Origin: JAIPEI01 sp041685835
GTDB lineage: Bacteria; Desulfobacterota; DSM-4660; Desulfatiglandales; HGW-15
DNA length: 29,770 bases
NCBI GenBank assembly: GCA_041685835.1
Contig: JAWLEX010000028.1
Span: forward strand, 1-29,770
Direction: 5' to 3'
The position numbers and the translations under genes were made by a program. Under the pieces are notes generated by a model, which was not told the DNA's origin, did not search any database, and saw only the letters and a list, made by a program, of their open reading frames with translations. Shown piece after piece: positions 1-7,519 of the stretch. The first letter of the stretch is position 1. Each line of letters starts with the position of its first letter.

Positions 1-955
1 AGACACGGTCCATGACCCACCTGGGCTCTTCGTAATAGGCGTGCCCGAACATGGCCTCGGACTTCCTGCCGTAGTTGCAGGGGTCGTGGTAGGTGGCCCG
101 CATGGGAAACCGGGAGGGGTCCAGGGTGATTCGTCCTCCTCTGATGTACCGTACCAGCAGGTCGAAGACCGTGATTGTGCCGAACCTCTCGAGCGCGTCC
201 GCGTGCCATTTCTCGAGGCCCCACCGGGACCCCAGGTAGGCGTGGCCTCATTCGGGCCAGAGGAAGTTTCGGGCCTTTAAGCGGTCCATGTGCTCCACGA
301 TTCGGCCGCTCATGCGCCGCACGGCCTCGTCGTCCCCGGTGAACATGCCCCAGGTACACCCCTCCCAGTTCTCGGATGGGACCGTCCAGTCTTCTCCGGC
401 TGCGTGAAAGATCTTCCACCAGTGGACCAGGTCCTCTGTCTGGGTGTTCATCAGTTTATTGTGGATAGTGACCAGGATGTTTGCGCCTTCCCTGTCCACC
501 GGGACCCGGAACCCCGAAAAACCGGGCTCTTCAGCCAGTTCCCCGGCCACGTCCTCGAGGATGAACACGAAGTCCTCCCGGGGAAGCCGAAGGTTGTTGC
601 CCGTCTCCATGGCTGCTTCCACGCCCTTGTGAAGGGTGCCGGGCACCATGTCCCGGTCCCTGCGGGATCGGACCTCCCGGACGAGGCGGGAAATAGAGAC
701 CCGCATGGGACACTCGGCCTCGCAGCGGCCGCACATGGTGCAGATCCAGGGCCAGCGAGCGTCGACCACGTCTTGTCGAAGACCCAGGTTCACCATGCGG
801 ACAAGCTTTCGCGGGTCGAACCCGTCCACACCGGACACGGGACAGGCTGAGGCGCAGTAGCCGCAGGTCATGCAGGCGTCCTGAAGGAAGCCGGGGGACA
901 GGAAGGGTTCCGGGGCCGGGTCATTCAGGACGATCCTCGAAGTGGTGTCTTCCAT
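1..955 (-). CDS. HdrD/TmcB-like iron-sulfur (CCG domain) protein, probable selenoprotein, 3' end outside window
   Basis: Cytoplasmic iron-sulfur subunit of the HdrD/DsrK/TmcB type, expected to pass electrons to or from a disulfide or persulfide partner. Two 4Fe-4S motifs are visible (Cys28/31/34/38 and Cys72/75/78/82). A UGA at 250-248 falls in frame at residue 236. Reading through it gives E-U-GHAYLGSRWGLEKW and then a typical CCG-domain HDPC motif (Cys293), still open at the window edge (residue 318). TmcB in this window has Cys at the same place (GECGHAF). The start at 955 is preferred because AGGAGAAAGG lies just upstream; an in-frame start at 997 lacks such a site. It is the last visible gene of the minus-strand hdrA-like operon, 62 bases after the QmoB-like gene. 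The CCGG and final CxxC motifs must lie beyond base 1. If UGA were a real stop, the product would lack the whole second CCG domain. Confidence 0.85.
218..241 (-). promoter_or_regulatory. Candidate SECIS hairpin for Sec236 of the left-edge HdrD-like gene
   Basis: On the minus strand, 16 nt after the UGA (250-248), a GGU loop (231-229) is closed by G232-C228 and G233-C227. A T234/C226 mismatch follows, then C235-G225, C236-G224, A237-T223, T238-G222 (wobble), C239-G221 and C240-G220, with G241-C218 possible across a bulged G. A GGU-type apical loop and this distance fit bacterial SECIS elements such as that of E. coli fdhF. The pairing was done by eye. Confidence 0.65.
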
Positions 956-1017
956 GGTTGCCTTTCTCCTCTCGCCAACACGCAGAGACGCAAACAAAAC
1001 CCTGTCGGATCGGTCTT

Positions 1018-2433
1018 TTAACTCGGCGTATCATCGTCTTTGCGAGAGACCAAGGCCCCAGTGAACTCCCGCACCACCCGGCCGAACTCCACGCCCGTGT
1101 TGGCGGCCAGGGTGTGAAAACGAAGTCGTTTGCTGTCAAGGCCGATCTCTTCCAGCATGCCTTGCACCTCCTCCACCCGGGCGCGGGCATCCGTGTTCCC
1201 CCGCTCGGCATGGCAGTTGCCCGGGTGACATGCAAGGACCAGCACGCCTGCGGCATCCGATAAAAATGCGTCCATGAGCATCTTGCACGAGATGCTCCCT
1301 GCACAGTCCACCTGGATGAAAACCAGGCCTTTCGGCAGTTCGCGGCCCAGGTGCCGGCACAGGGCCCGGGCGCGTTCGGCACTCCTGCGGCACCCGAAGG
1401 CCACCAGGTCTTTGGGCCGGATTTCCGGGGCGGCCGGGGGTGCGGTGGCCTTATGGCTCGAGGACAAGGCGATGGCAAGGCCCGGACACGCCGCCTCGCA
1501 TATTCCGCAGGCAAAGCAGGCCTCAGGGACGATTTCCACGCGCTCGCCTATGGACACGGCACCATGGGGGCACGACCTGAAGCAGGTGAGGCAGCGTGCG
1601 CAGAGGCTGGAGTCAATGACGGCGGCCTTGTCTACCGAGCAACCTTGTAAAGACTCCAGGGCCCGTATCTCCAGCATGGCGGCTGCAAGGTCGTCCTCCA
1701 GGCTGTCCCGTCCGAGGGGGTCGGCGTCCGGAAGGATGGCCAGGATCCCTTTCCTGTTGGTCTTTATGCCGTGGCGGTAAATGTTGTCGGAAGGCAGAAG
1801 GCCGTCGGGGCCCGGTTCCGCCCTGAGCAGGCCGGCCCGGTAAAGGGCCGAAGGGCCGGCGCTCAGGGTCTCATCCAATACGGTCCAGTCCGGCCTGAGG
1901 ATCAGGGGCATGCGGCCGGCCTCGTCAATGCATTCTATGGTGACTCGTCCCTGTTGGTCGAGGGTGAACACAGGCCTGTTGCCGGTGAATCCGAGAAACA
2001 GGGCTCCCTTCATTCGTGCCTCGCGAACACGGGCCTCGATTCCGGACCCGCTCACCTTCAGGTTGCCGTAGAGTACGGCTACCCTGTAACCCAGCTCGTC
2101 CAGAAGGACGGATGCGGCGTTGAGCGCCTGCGAAGTGGACAGGGGACGGCTTTCCCGTGCAAGGCCCAGGAGAAACACCACCAGGGGCGAAGGGGACACG
2201 CCTTTTTGTGCCGGCTCGAGCCCGGCAAGGGTATTGCTGAAGTCGGAGAGGGAAACGATACGCTCGCCCGGCTCGAGACCCAGGGCCTCGAATTCCGCCC
2301 TTAAGGCCGGGGCCTGGGCCGCGACCACCCCGAGCACGCGCCGGTTTTCCGTCCCGCCGGGCGAGGTCAAGACAGCGTCATAGGAGGGAAAGCAACCGTT
2401 GAGGTCGGTAAGCGTTTTTTCCGGGGACACCAT
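1018..2433 (-). CDS. QmoB-like / MvhD (FlpD)-domain electron-transfer protein
   Basis: Soluble redox subunit that probably links the HdrA-like flavoprotein to the HdrD-like protein. The N-terminal half resembles the second half of HdrA/QmoB but lacks the GxGxxG FAD-binding start. The middle carries two ferredoxin-type motifs (CARCLTCFRSCP and CFACGICEAACP). The C-terminal ~140 residues are an MvhD/FlpD domain, with FGCRRSAERA, VDCAGSISCKMLMDAF and LACHPGNCHAERGN. In methanogens this domain receives electrons from hydrogenase or formate dehydrogenase. The start at 2433 is chosen because GAGGA lies 7 bases upstream; an in-frame ATG at 2487 would overlap the previous gene and has no clear ribosome site. 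The product has 471 residues. A 25-bp inverted repeat covers its start codon. No UGA interrupts this gene. Confidence 0.85.
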   Translation of the reverse strand: MVSPEKTLTDLNGCFPSYDAVLTSPGGTENRRVLGVVAAQAPALRAEFEALGLEPGERIVSLSDFSNTLAGLEPAQKGVSPSPLVVFLLGLARESRPLSTSQALNAASVLLDELGYRVAVLYGNLKVSGSGIEARVREARMKGALFLGFTGNRPVFTLDQQGRVTIECIDEAGRMPLILRPDWTVLDETLSAGPSALYRAGLLRAEPGPDGLLPSDNIYRHGIKTNRKGILAILPDADPLGRDSLEDDLAAAMLEIRALESLQGCSVDKAAVIDSSLCARCLTCFRSCPHGAVSIGERVEIVPEACFACGICEAACPGLAIALSSSHKATAPPAAPEIRPKDLVAFGCRRSAERARALCRHLGRELPKGLVFIQVDCAGSISCKMLMDAFLSDAAGVLVLACHPGNCHAERGNTDARARVEEVQGMLEEIGLDSKRLRFHTLAANTGVEFGRVVREFTGALVSRKDDDTPS

Positions 2434-2535
2434 ACTTAATTCCTCTTCTTTAGAATCCTTATGAAAGTTCGTGGGAATACGCATCATTTTTGTTTGGCGT
2501 TGTGCGTGATGGAATTAAGTATGGTGTCCCCGGAA
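2419..2535. repeat. 25-bp perfect inverted repeat (2419-2443 / 2511-2535) around the hdrA-like/qmoB-like junction
   Basis: Bases 2419-2443 are the exact reverse complement of 2511-2535, separated by 67 bases. In the minus-strand mRNA the first arm lies in the last codons of the HdrA-like gene. The second arm contains the start codon (2433-2431) and part of the ribosome site of the QmoB-like gene. The stop codon of the upstream gene (2461-2459) lies in the loop. A hairpin would block initiation unless ribosomes finishing the upstream gene melt it. Confidence 0.9.
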
Positions 2536-3763
2536 TTAAAAGGAATTCAAGGGTGCGCCATGCAGCAGCCTTGCCGCTCTTGACGGAGTCCGGAATGGAC
2601 ATGGGCCCCAGGACGGTCCCGGCTGCGGCCACCCCGGCCGCCGATTGACTTTCGGGGGTCGGGCCCGCAAGGAACCCGTCAGGTCCGGTCGAAAGCCCGA
2701 AGAGGCCCGCGGTTTCAATCAGGTCCGGCCCGGGCGTTATTCCTACAGACAAGACAAGGAGTTCGACGTCCAGGGTATCCGGCAATCCAGCCTCGGGGTC
2801 GAAACAGCTCAGGCGGATGCTGCGGTCTCGAGCAACGATTGCGTCTGCGGGCACAGCGCGTATAAAGCGGAATCTTTCCCGGAGATCCTTCCACGACGAC
2901 TCGAAATCCCGGCCGAAGGTCTGGATGTCTATGTAGAAGACCGTTACCTCGATCCCGGGATCCTGGTGCCGGAGCAATTGTGCCGTTCGAAGGGCCGATC
3001 CGCAGCAGACGCGGGAACACCAGAGGTGTCCGAGCCGCTCGTCCCTGCTGCCGACGCACTGTATAAAGGCGATGCTTTTCGGGGCGGACCCGTCAGAGGG
3101 CCTTATCAGACGGCCGTGCTCCCTCAGCATATGTTCGAGATCCAGGTTGGTGATCACGTCGTCGAACTCACCATACCCGTACGGTCCGCCGCCAGGGTCG
3201 AAGGCATGAAACCCGGTGGCCAGAATCACGGCGTCCGGATCGAGCTCGAGCTGCTCTTCCTTCTGATTGAAAGAGACAGCCGACTCGGGGCAGGCGTTGA
3301 TGCATGCCCTGCAATCCTTTCCGGCCCGGCGGACGCAGAGGTCCGGGTTCACGGCAAAAGGAGGCCGGTTATACGGAGACGGCCCCCTCAGGACCGCACC
3401 GTCCACCGGGCAGGCCTCGAGGCATCGGCCGCATCCCGTGCAGAGCGCAGGGTCGACGAATAAGGGGGAGCAAAGGACGGTTGCCGAGAACGCGCCTTTT
3501 GCGCGGGTGACCTCCAGGACGCGGCTGGAGCAGTAAAGATGAACCTCCTGGGCCTCAAGGACGTTGTGAAGGCGATCTTCTGCAAGGCACGCGCCGCATT
3601 TTACACACACGGAAGTCGCCTTGCACGAAAAGCCGATGGCGTGCCCGCCGGCAAAGGGTGCGGCCTCCACTACGTCCGAGCAAACCCCGAACCGGGCCAG
3701 CTCCAGGGCCGCAGTCAACCCTGCAACACCTCCTCCGATTATCAGTACGTTCGGTTCCGGCAA
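2459..3763 (-). CDS. HdrA/QmoA-like FAD-binding iron-sulfur protein
   Basis: Cytoplasmic flavoprotein of the HdrA/QmoA family, 434 residues and close in length to QmoA. It opens with the FAD-binding motif VLIIGGGVAGLTAALELARFG. A Cys-rich CKATSVCVKCGAC segment follows near residues 48-58, then two ferredoxin-like motifs (CTGCGRCLEACP and CVRRAGKDCRACINACP), ILATGFHAFDP, and IAFIQCVGSRD with LWCSRVCC, which are characteristic of HdrA. The start is a TTG preceded by GGGAGG at 9 bases; no better ATG is seen. The last ~20 residues (from IPGTPYLIPS on) look unlike the family and are encoded partly by the inverted repeat, so the natural C-terminus may have been extended. It is the first gene of a minus-strand operon with the QmoB-like and HdrD-like genes. 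No aprAB genes are nearby, so it is probably not the canonical QmoABC of sulfate reduction. Confidence 0.87.
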   Translation of the reverse strand: MPEPNVLIIGGGVAGLTAALELARFGVCSDVVEAAPFAGGHAIGFSCKATSVCVKCGACLAEDRLHNVLEAQEVHLYCSSRVLEVTRAKGAFSATVLCSPLFVDPALCTGCGRCLEACPVDGAVLRGPSPYNRPPFAVNPDLCVRRAGKDCRACINACPESAVSFNQKEEQLELDPDAVILATGFHAFDPGGGPYGYGEFDDVITNLDLEHMLREHGRLIRPSDGSAPKSIAFIQCVGSRDERLGHLWCSRVCCGSALRTAQLLRHQDPGIEVTVFYIDIQTFGRDFESSWKDLRERFRFIRAVPADAIVARDRSIRLSCFDPEAGLPDTLDVELLVLSVGITPGPDLIETAGLFGLSTGPDGFLAGPTPESQSAAGVAAAGTVLGPMSIPDSVKSGKAAAWRTLEFLLIPGTPYLIPSRTTPNKNDAYSHELS

Positions 3764-3844
3764 GGATTCAAGCCTCCCTGTACCAATTCAATAATGCCAC
3801 TTTATATCCGCAGGGCGGCTGTTGCAAGATTGAAACACTCGAAC

Positions 3845-3873
3845 TTGACTGCCGTTGCTATCTACTCTATGTT
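3845..3873 (+). promoter_or_regulatory. Possible sigma-70 promoter of the tmc operon
   Basis: TTGACT (3845-3850) and TATGTT (3868-3873) are 17 bases apart in the 244-base gap between the divergent hdrA-like and tmc operons. The -10 box is weak, and two copies of TATAAGT just downstream could offer alternatives. No clear minus-strand promoter was identified in the same gap. Confidence 0.35.
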
Positions 3874-4007
3874 ATAAGTATGCTATAAGTGCCCATCAGC
3901 CCGATTCGAATTCGACGGCCATCCTTCGAGCGCTTCCTCTTCTTCCTTGGCCGGGGCGTTTTTTAACGGTACGAATCATGAACCACCTGCACAAAAAGGA
4001 GCCGTGA

Positions 4008-5264
4008 ATGCTGGGACAAAGCTCCTGGGATTGGGAGCCGGGAAAAAGGCGGATCCAGGAAGCCGCGGCCTGCTCCAGGGATGTCGTCTGGATGGAGGAG
4101 CCGGTGGTGAGCCCGGACGGCGAGACAATAGCGGCCGTCGTGAACCTGGAGGACGCCGTGTTCGGCCTCTGTGTAAAGGGAGAACTCCTGGAACGGACCT
4201 TCGAGAAGGTCTGGGGGGTTTCGTTCTCATTGGAGGGCCGCCTGGCGGCCGTAGTCTGCGCTGATATGGAGTGGACCGTAGCCGTGGACGGGGTTCCCTG
4301 GGAGGCCACCTTCGGTTTCGTCTGGAACCTGTCCTTTTCCAGCACCGGTGACCGTATAGGCGCGGCCGTGCAGCAGGACATGAGTTACGGTGCTGCCGTG
4401 GACGGGGATCCCTGGACGGAGTTCTTTGACAATGCCTCAGACTTTGCCCTCAGCCCCTGCGGGGAGCACTCTGCAGCCGCAGTGCAGACCAAGGCCATGG
4501 AGGCGGCGGACATTGAAGCGTTTCAGAAGGGTTGCTACTCCGTGGCCGTGGACGGCAAGGCGTGGGACAGTAACTTCGTGAACGTGTGGACCCCCGTGTT
4601 CGACGGGTCCGGAGCGCGTGTGGCCGCCCAGGTCCGCCGGAGTCTCTACGACTACACCATAGTGGTGGACGGAGTCCCGTGGCCCCAGAGCTTTCTCTCG
4701 GTCTGGGAACCTGCTTTCAACCCCAGGACCGGCGCGGTCGTGGCGCCGGTGCGAAGCGACGGCAAGTGGGGTATGGCTGAAAACGGCATAATGATCTGGC
4801 CGGCCCGCTACGGCCAGCTCTGGCAGCAGGCCTTTGACAGGACCGGATCCCTCCTGGCCGCGATTGCGGCACCTGCCTACGGCCGTTTCACCGTGGCGGT
4901 CAACGATCGGCCCTGGCAGACCACTTTCAGTGTGGTGACCGACCTGGCGGTTTGTCCCGAGGGGCGGCGCGTGGGCGCGCTGGGTAAGGAGGGGGGTGTC
5001 TGGGCGGTCGTATTGGACGATTGCCCGTGGCCCGGGACCTACGACATGATCTACCCCCTTTCCTTCAGCCCGGACGGTTTGCATGCGGCCGTTCGAGCCG
5101 AACGGAACGGAAGATTTGTAATTGTCATGGACGGGAAGGAATACAAAGAGACGTTCGAACGCGCCTGGGACCCGATCTTCAGCCCGGAAGGGGACAAGGT
5201 GCTCATCAGGGGCATTCAGGGGGGTGACTACATCAGGATAGTCGCCGGCGTTGAGGATTTCTAA
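4008..5264 (+). CDS. tmcD: TmcD, Trp-rich beta-propeller-like subunit of the Tmc complex
   Basis: Cytoplasmic accessory subunit of the Tmc complex, which moves electrons between periplasmic cytochrome c3 and the cytoplasm. The 418-residue protein is built of about eight degenerate repeats of ~45 residues. Each has a pattern like F-x-x-V-W-x-x-x-F-S-x-x-G followed by A-V-D-G-x-P-W (VDGVPW, VDGDPW, VDGKAW, VNDRPW, LDDCPW and so on), suggesting a WD40-like propeller. Tryptophan is very frequent, as described for TmcD. No signal peptide or membrane segment is seen. AAGGAG six bases upstream supports the ATG at 4008. It is the first gene of tmcDCBA, 189 bases before tmcC. The name rests on context plus Trp-richness; the repeat alone would only give 'WD40-like protein'. 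Confidence 0.8.
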   Translation: MLGQSSWDWEPGKRRIQEAAACSRDVVWMEEPVVSPDGETIAAVVNLEDAVFGLCVKGELLERTFEKVWGVSFSLEGRLAAVVCADMEWTVAVDGVPWEATFGFVWNLSFSSTGDRIGAAVQQDMSYGAAVDGDPWTEFFDNASDFALSPCGEHSAAAVQTKAMEAADIEAFQKGCYSVAVDGKAWDSNFVNVWTPVFDGSGARVAAQVRRSLYDYTIVVDGVPWPQSFLSVWEPAFNPRTGAVVAPVRSDGKWGMAENGIMIWPARYGQLWQQAFDRTGSLLAAIAAPAYGRFTVAVNDRPWQTTFSVVTDLAVCPEGRRVGALGKEGGVWAVVLDDCPWPGTYDMIYPLSFSPDGLHAAVRAERNGRFVIVMDGKEYKETFERAWDPIFSPEGDKVLIRGIQGGDYIRIVAGVEDF

Positions 5265-5300
5265 GGCCAGAGAATTGCGCACTTTATTCTATTGTTGGGA

Positions 5301-5347
5301 TAATCGAAATCCAAATCGGTATCGGGATCGGTATCGGAGTCGAAAGA
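5301..5347. repeat. Degenerate ATCGGG hexamer repeat between tmcD and tmcC
   Basis: The 189-base gap holds about five imperfect ATCGGx units flanked by ATAATCGAAATC on the left and TCGAAAGA on the right. The same flanks enclose a cleaner array at 29659-29692, and a related but degraded stretch lies at 24655-24691. This looks like a dispersed intergenic repeat. Confidence 0.6.
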
Positions 5348-5453
5348 AAGGAGCGCAAGGTCGAGTTGGACCGCATGACGGCGATGCTCAGTCGATTGGA
5401 TGGAAGAGGCAGCTTTTTTTAACCCGGTGACGGCACGTCCGGGAGGGAGGGAG

Positions 5454-6113
5454 ATGCACCAAGTCTACGGATTCGTTGTGGGGCCGCTTGCCTGGATCGC
5501 ATTCGCTGCGTTCGTGCTGGGGTCGATCTGGAAGCTCTACAGCATGTACCGGTCCGCCAAGACCAAAGACGGCCAGGTCCTGACCTACTGGAGCTTCAAG
5601 TACGCCCTGCGCTCCATATCTCACTGGTCCGTTCCTTTCTGGCCGGTCAATTCGCGGCGTCACCCATTTGTGACCATTGTTGCGTTTGCCTTTCACATCT
5701 GCCTGGTGGTGGTTCCCGTCTTTCTCCTGGCCCACGTCATGCTCTGGGACTACTACCACGGGGTGCGCTTCTGGAGCCTAGCCGAAGGCGTGGCCGATGT
5801 GATGACCGTCCTGGTGATTCTCTCATGCCTCTTTTTTGCGGGACGGCGGATTTTTCTCCGGGAGGTCCGGTATGTGACGTCCGTCACGGACTGGGTCGTG
5901 CTGGCCATCGTGTTCCTTCCTTTCATGACGGGGTTCCTGGCCTACCACCAGATCGGCCCCTACAGGGTTATGATCATACTGCACATTGTGTTCGGCGAGA
6001 TCATGCTGGCGGCCATCCCTTTCACACGTCTCAGCCACATGCTCATCGCCCCGTTTTCCCGCGGATACATAGGTTCAGAATTTGGCGGGGTGCGCAAGGC
6101 CAGGGACTGGTAA
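5454..6113 (+). CDS. tmcC: TmcC, membrane cytochrome b subunit of the Tmc complex
   Basis: Integral membrane subunit of the NarI/DsrM-like cytochrome b type, expected to carry heme b and link menaquinone or periplasmic cytochrome with TmcB. Five hydrophobic segments are visible: residues ~5-25, 75-95, 110-128, 145-165 and 172-192. Histidines suited to heme ligation sit in or near them (AFHICLVV, LLAHVML, LAYHQIG, ILHIVFG, LSHML). The ATG at 5454 is chosen because GGGAGGGAGGG lies just upstream and translation then begins MHQVYGFVVGPLAW. An earlier in-frame ATG at 5400 would add 18 polar residues without a good ribosome site. The product has 219 residues and is followed 23 bases later by tmcB. 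Confidence 0.87.
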   Translation: MHQVYGFVVGPLAWIAFAAFVLGSIWKLYSMYRSAKTKDGQVLTYWSFKYALRSISHWSVPFWPVNSRRHPFVTIVAFAFHICLVVVPVFLLAHVMLWDYYHGVRFWSLAEGVADVMTVLVILSCLFFAGRRIFLREVRYVTSVTDWVVLAIVFLPFMTGFLAYHQIGPYRVMIILHIVFGEIMLAAIPFTRLSHMLIAPFSRGYIGSEFGGVRKARDW

Positions 6114-6136
6114 GTCCACCCTGATGGAGGGGTTGA

Positions 6137-7474
6137 ATGGAAGCGGCGGACAAGGCTGAAGGGAAAAAACAGGCGGATATCGGAATCCTAAAGGGCCTTG
6201 AAGGCGTGACTCCGGAAAAGATCGATAAGGCGATGAACCGCGTCTTCCTGGCCGAGACCGGTGCCAGGATCAAGGCCTACGAGGAGATCTGCGTCCGGTG
6301 CGGGCTTTGCGCGGAGGGTTGTCATTACTATTTGTCCCACGATGGAGATCCGGCCTATTCGCCTGTGGGCAAGGTCAAGCAGACCCTTTGGAAGCTCCTC
6401 GAGAAGCGGGGTCGTATAAGCCTGAAGGACCTGGAACGGGTCGCCCTGGTCGCCTACACCGAGTGCAACCTGTGCCGCCGCTGCGCCCTGTACTGCCCCC
6501 TCGGCATCGACACGGCCTACATCATGACCGTAGTCCGCCGCCTATGCCACCTCCTTGGAATTACGCCCCAGTATATTCAGGACACGGCCCACAGCCATTC
6601 GGTCACCATGAACCAGATGTGGGTCAAGGAGGACGAGTGGACGGACAGCCTTCTCTGGCAGGAGGAAGAGGCCAGGGAGGAGATCCCCACGCTTCGTATC
6701 CCCCTGGACAAGGAAGGGGCGGAAATCATGTACTCGGTGATCGCCCCCGAACCCAAGTTCCAGCCCCAGCTCATCTATTTTGCCGCCGTGATCATGAACG
6801 AATGCGGCATGGACTGGACCATGCCGTCCCTGCCCGGATGGGACAACAGCGACATGGCCATGTATACGGGAGACTTGGAACTCATGGGCCGGCTCAAGCG
6901 AAGCCACTTCGAGAGGGCCCAGAAGCTGCGGGTCAAGCGTATCGTCATGGGCGAATGCGGGCACGCCTTTCGTTCGATCTACGACGTGGGCAACAGGTGG
7001 CTCGGCTGGCGTGACTTTCCCGTGGAGGTGGTGCACGCCATAGAGTTCTACTGGCAGATGCTTCAGGAGGGCCGCCTCAAGGTGGCCAGGAAGTACGAGA
7101 GACCCGTGACCCTTCATGACCCATGCAATATCGTGCGGGGCCGGGGCCTTCATGAAAAGGCCCGTGACATTGTCCGGGCGTTCTGCTCCAATTTCATCGA
7201 GATGCACCCCAATCGGGAACACAACTACTGCTGCTGCGCAGGGGGTGGCGTGATCAACTGCGGTCCGCCTTACAAGAACGTCCGGGTTCAAGGAAACCGC
7301 GTAAAGGCGGAACAGCTCAAGGCCACCGGCGCCGAAGTGGTCATTGCGCCCTGCCACAACTGCCACAGCGGCCTGACGGACATCATCGAGGGCTACGAGG
7401 TGGGCATGGAGCTGTCCTTCTTCTCTGAAATTATCTACGAGTGCATGGAAAAGCCCAATGCGATCGAGGGATAG
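6137..7474 (+). CDS. tmcB: TmcB, HdrD-like CCG-domain iron-sulfur subunit of the Tmc complex
   Basis: Cytoplasmic catalytic-type subunit of Tmc, related to HdrD and DsrK and thought to interact with DsrC-type thiols. Its 445 residues carry two 4Fe-4S motifs (Cys52/55/58/62 and Cys110/113/116/120). An N-terminal CCG-type region ends in IVMGECGHAF (Cys274, TGC at 6956-6958). The C-terminal CCG domain has HDPC, YCCCAGGG and APCHNCH. Cys274 is the residue replaced by UGA in the two paralogues of this window, so this gene serves as an internal reference. GGAGG upstream of the ATG at 6137 supports the start. It lies between tmcC and the cytochrome gene. Confidence 0.9.
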   Translation: MEAADKAEGKKQADIGILKGLEGVTPEKIDKAMNRVFLAETGARIKAYEEICVRCGLCAEGCHYYLSHDGDPAYSPVGKVKQTLWKLLEKRGRISLKDLERVALVAYTECNLCRRCALYCPLGIDTAYIMTVVRRLCHLLGITPQYIQDTAHSHSVTMNQMWVKEDEWTDSLLWQEEEAREEIPTLRIPLDKEGAEIMYSVIAPEPKFQPQLIYFAAVIMNECGMDWTMPSLPGWDNSDMAMYTGDLELMGRLKRSHFERAQKLRVKRIVMGECGHAFRSIYDVGNRWLGWRDFPVEVVHAIEFYWQMLQEGRLKVARKYERPVTLHDPCNIVRGRGLHEKARDIVRAFCSNFIEMHPNREHNYCCCAGGGVINCGPPYKNVRVQGNRVKAEQLKATGAEVVIAPCHNCHSGLTDIIEGYEVGMELSFFSEIIYECMEKPNAIEG

Positions 7475-7519
7475 ACCTTAAATGGTCGCTGCGCCAACCC
7501 CAGTCGAAAGAGAGAGGAG

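Noticed and set aside
248..955. The left-edge HdrD-like gene ending normally at UGA 250-248
   Set aside because: The frame continues with family motifs to the window edge, and the UGA aligns with a conserved Cys.
2444..2510. An invertible DNA switch between the 25-bp repeats
   Set aside because: The loop contains only the end of one gene and no promoter, and no recombinase gene is near. A translation-coupling hairpin is simpler.
3885..3910. A fragment of the MITE-like repeat end (AGTGCCCATC)
   Set aside because: Only about 10 bases match, too few to separate from chance.
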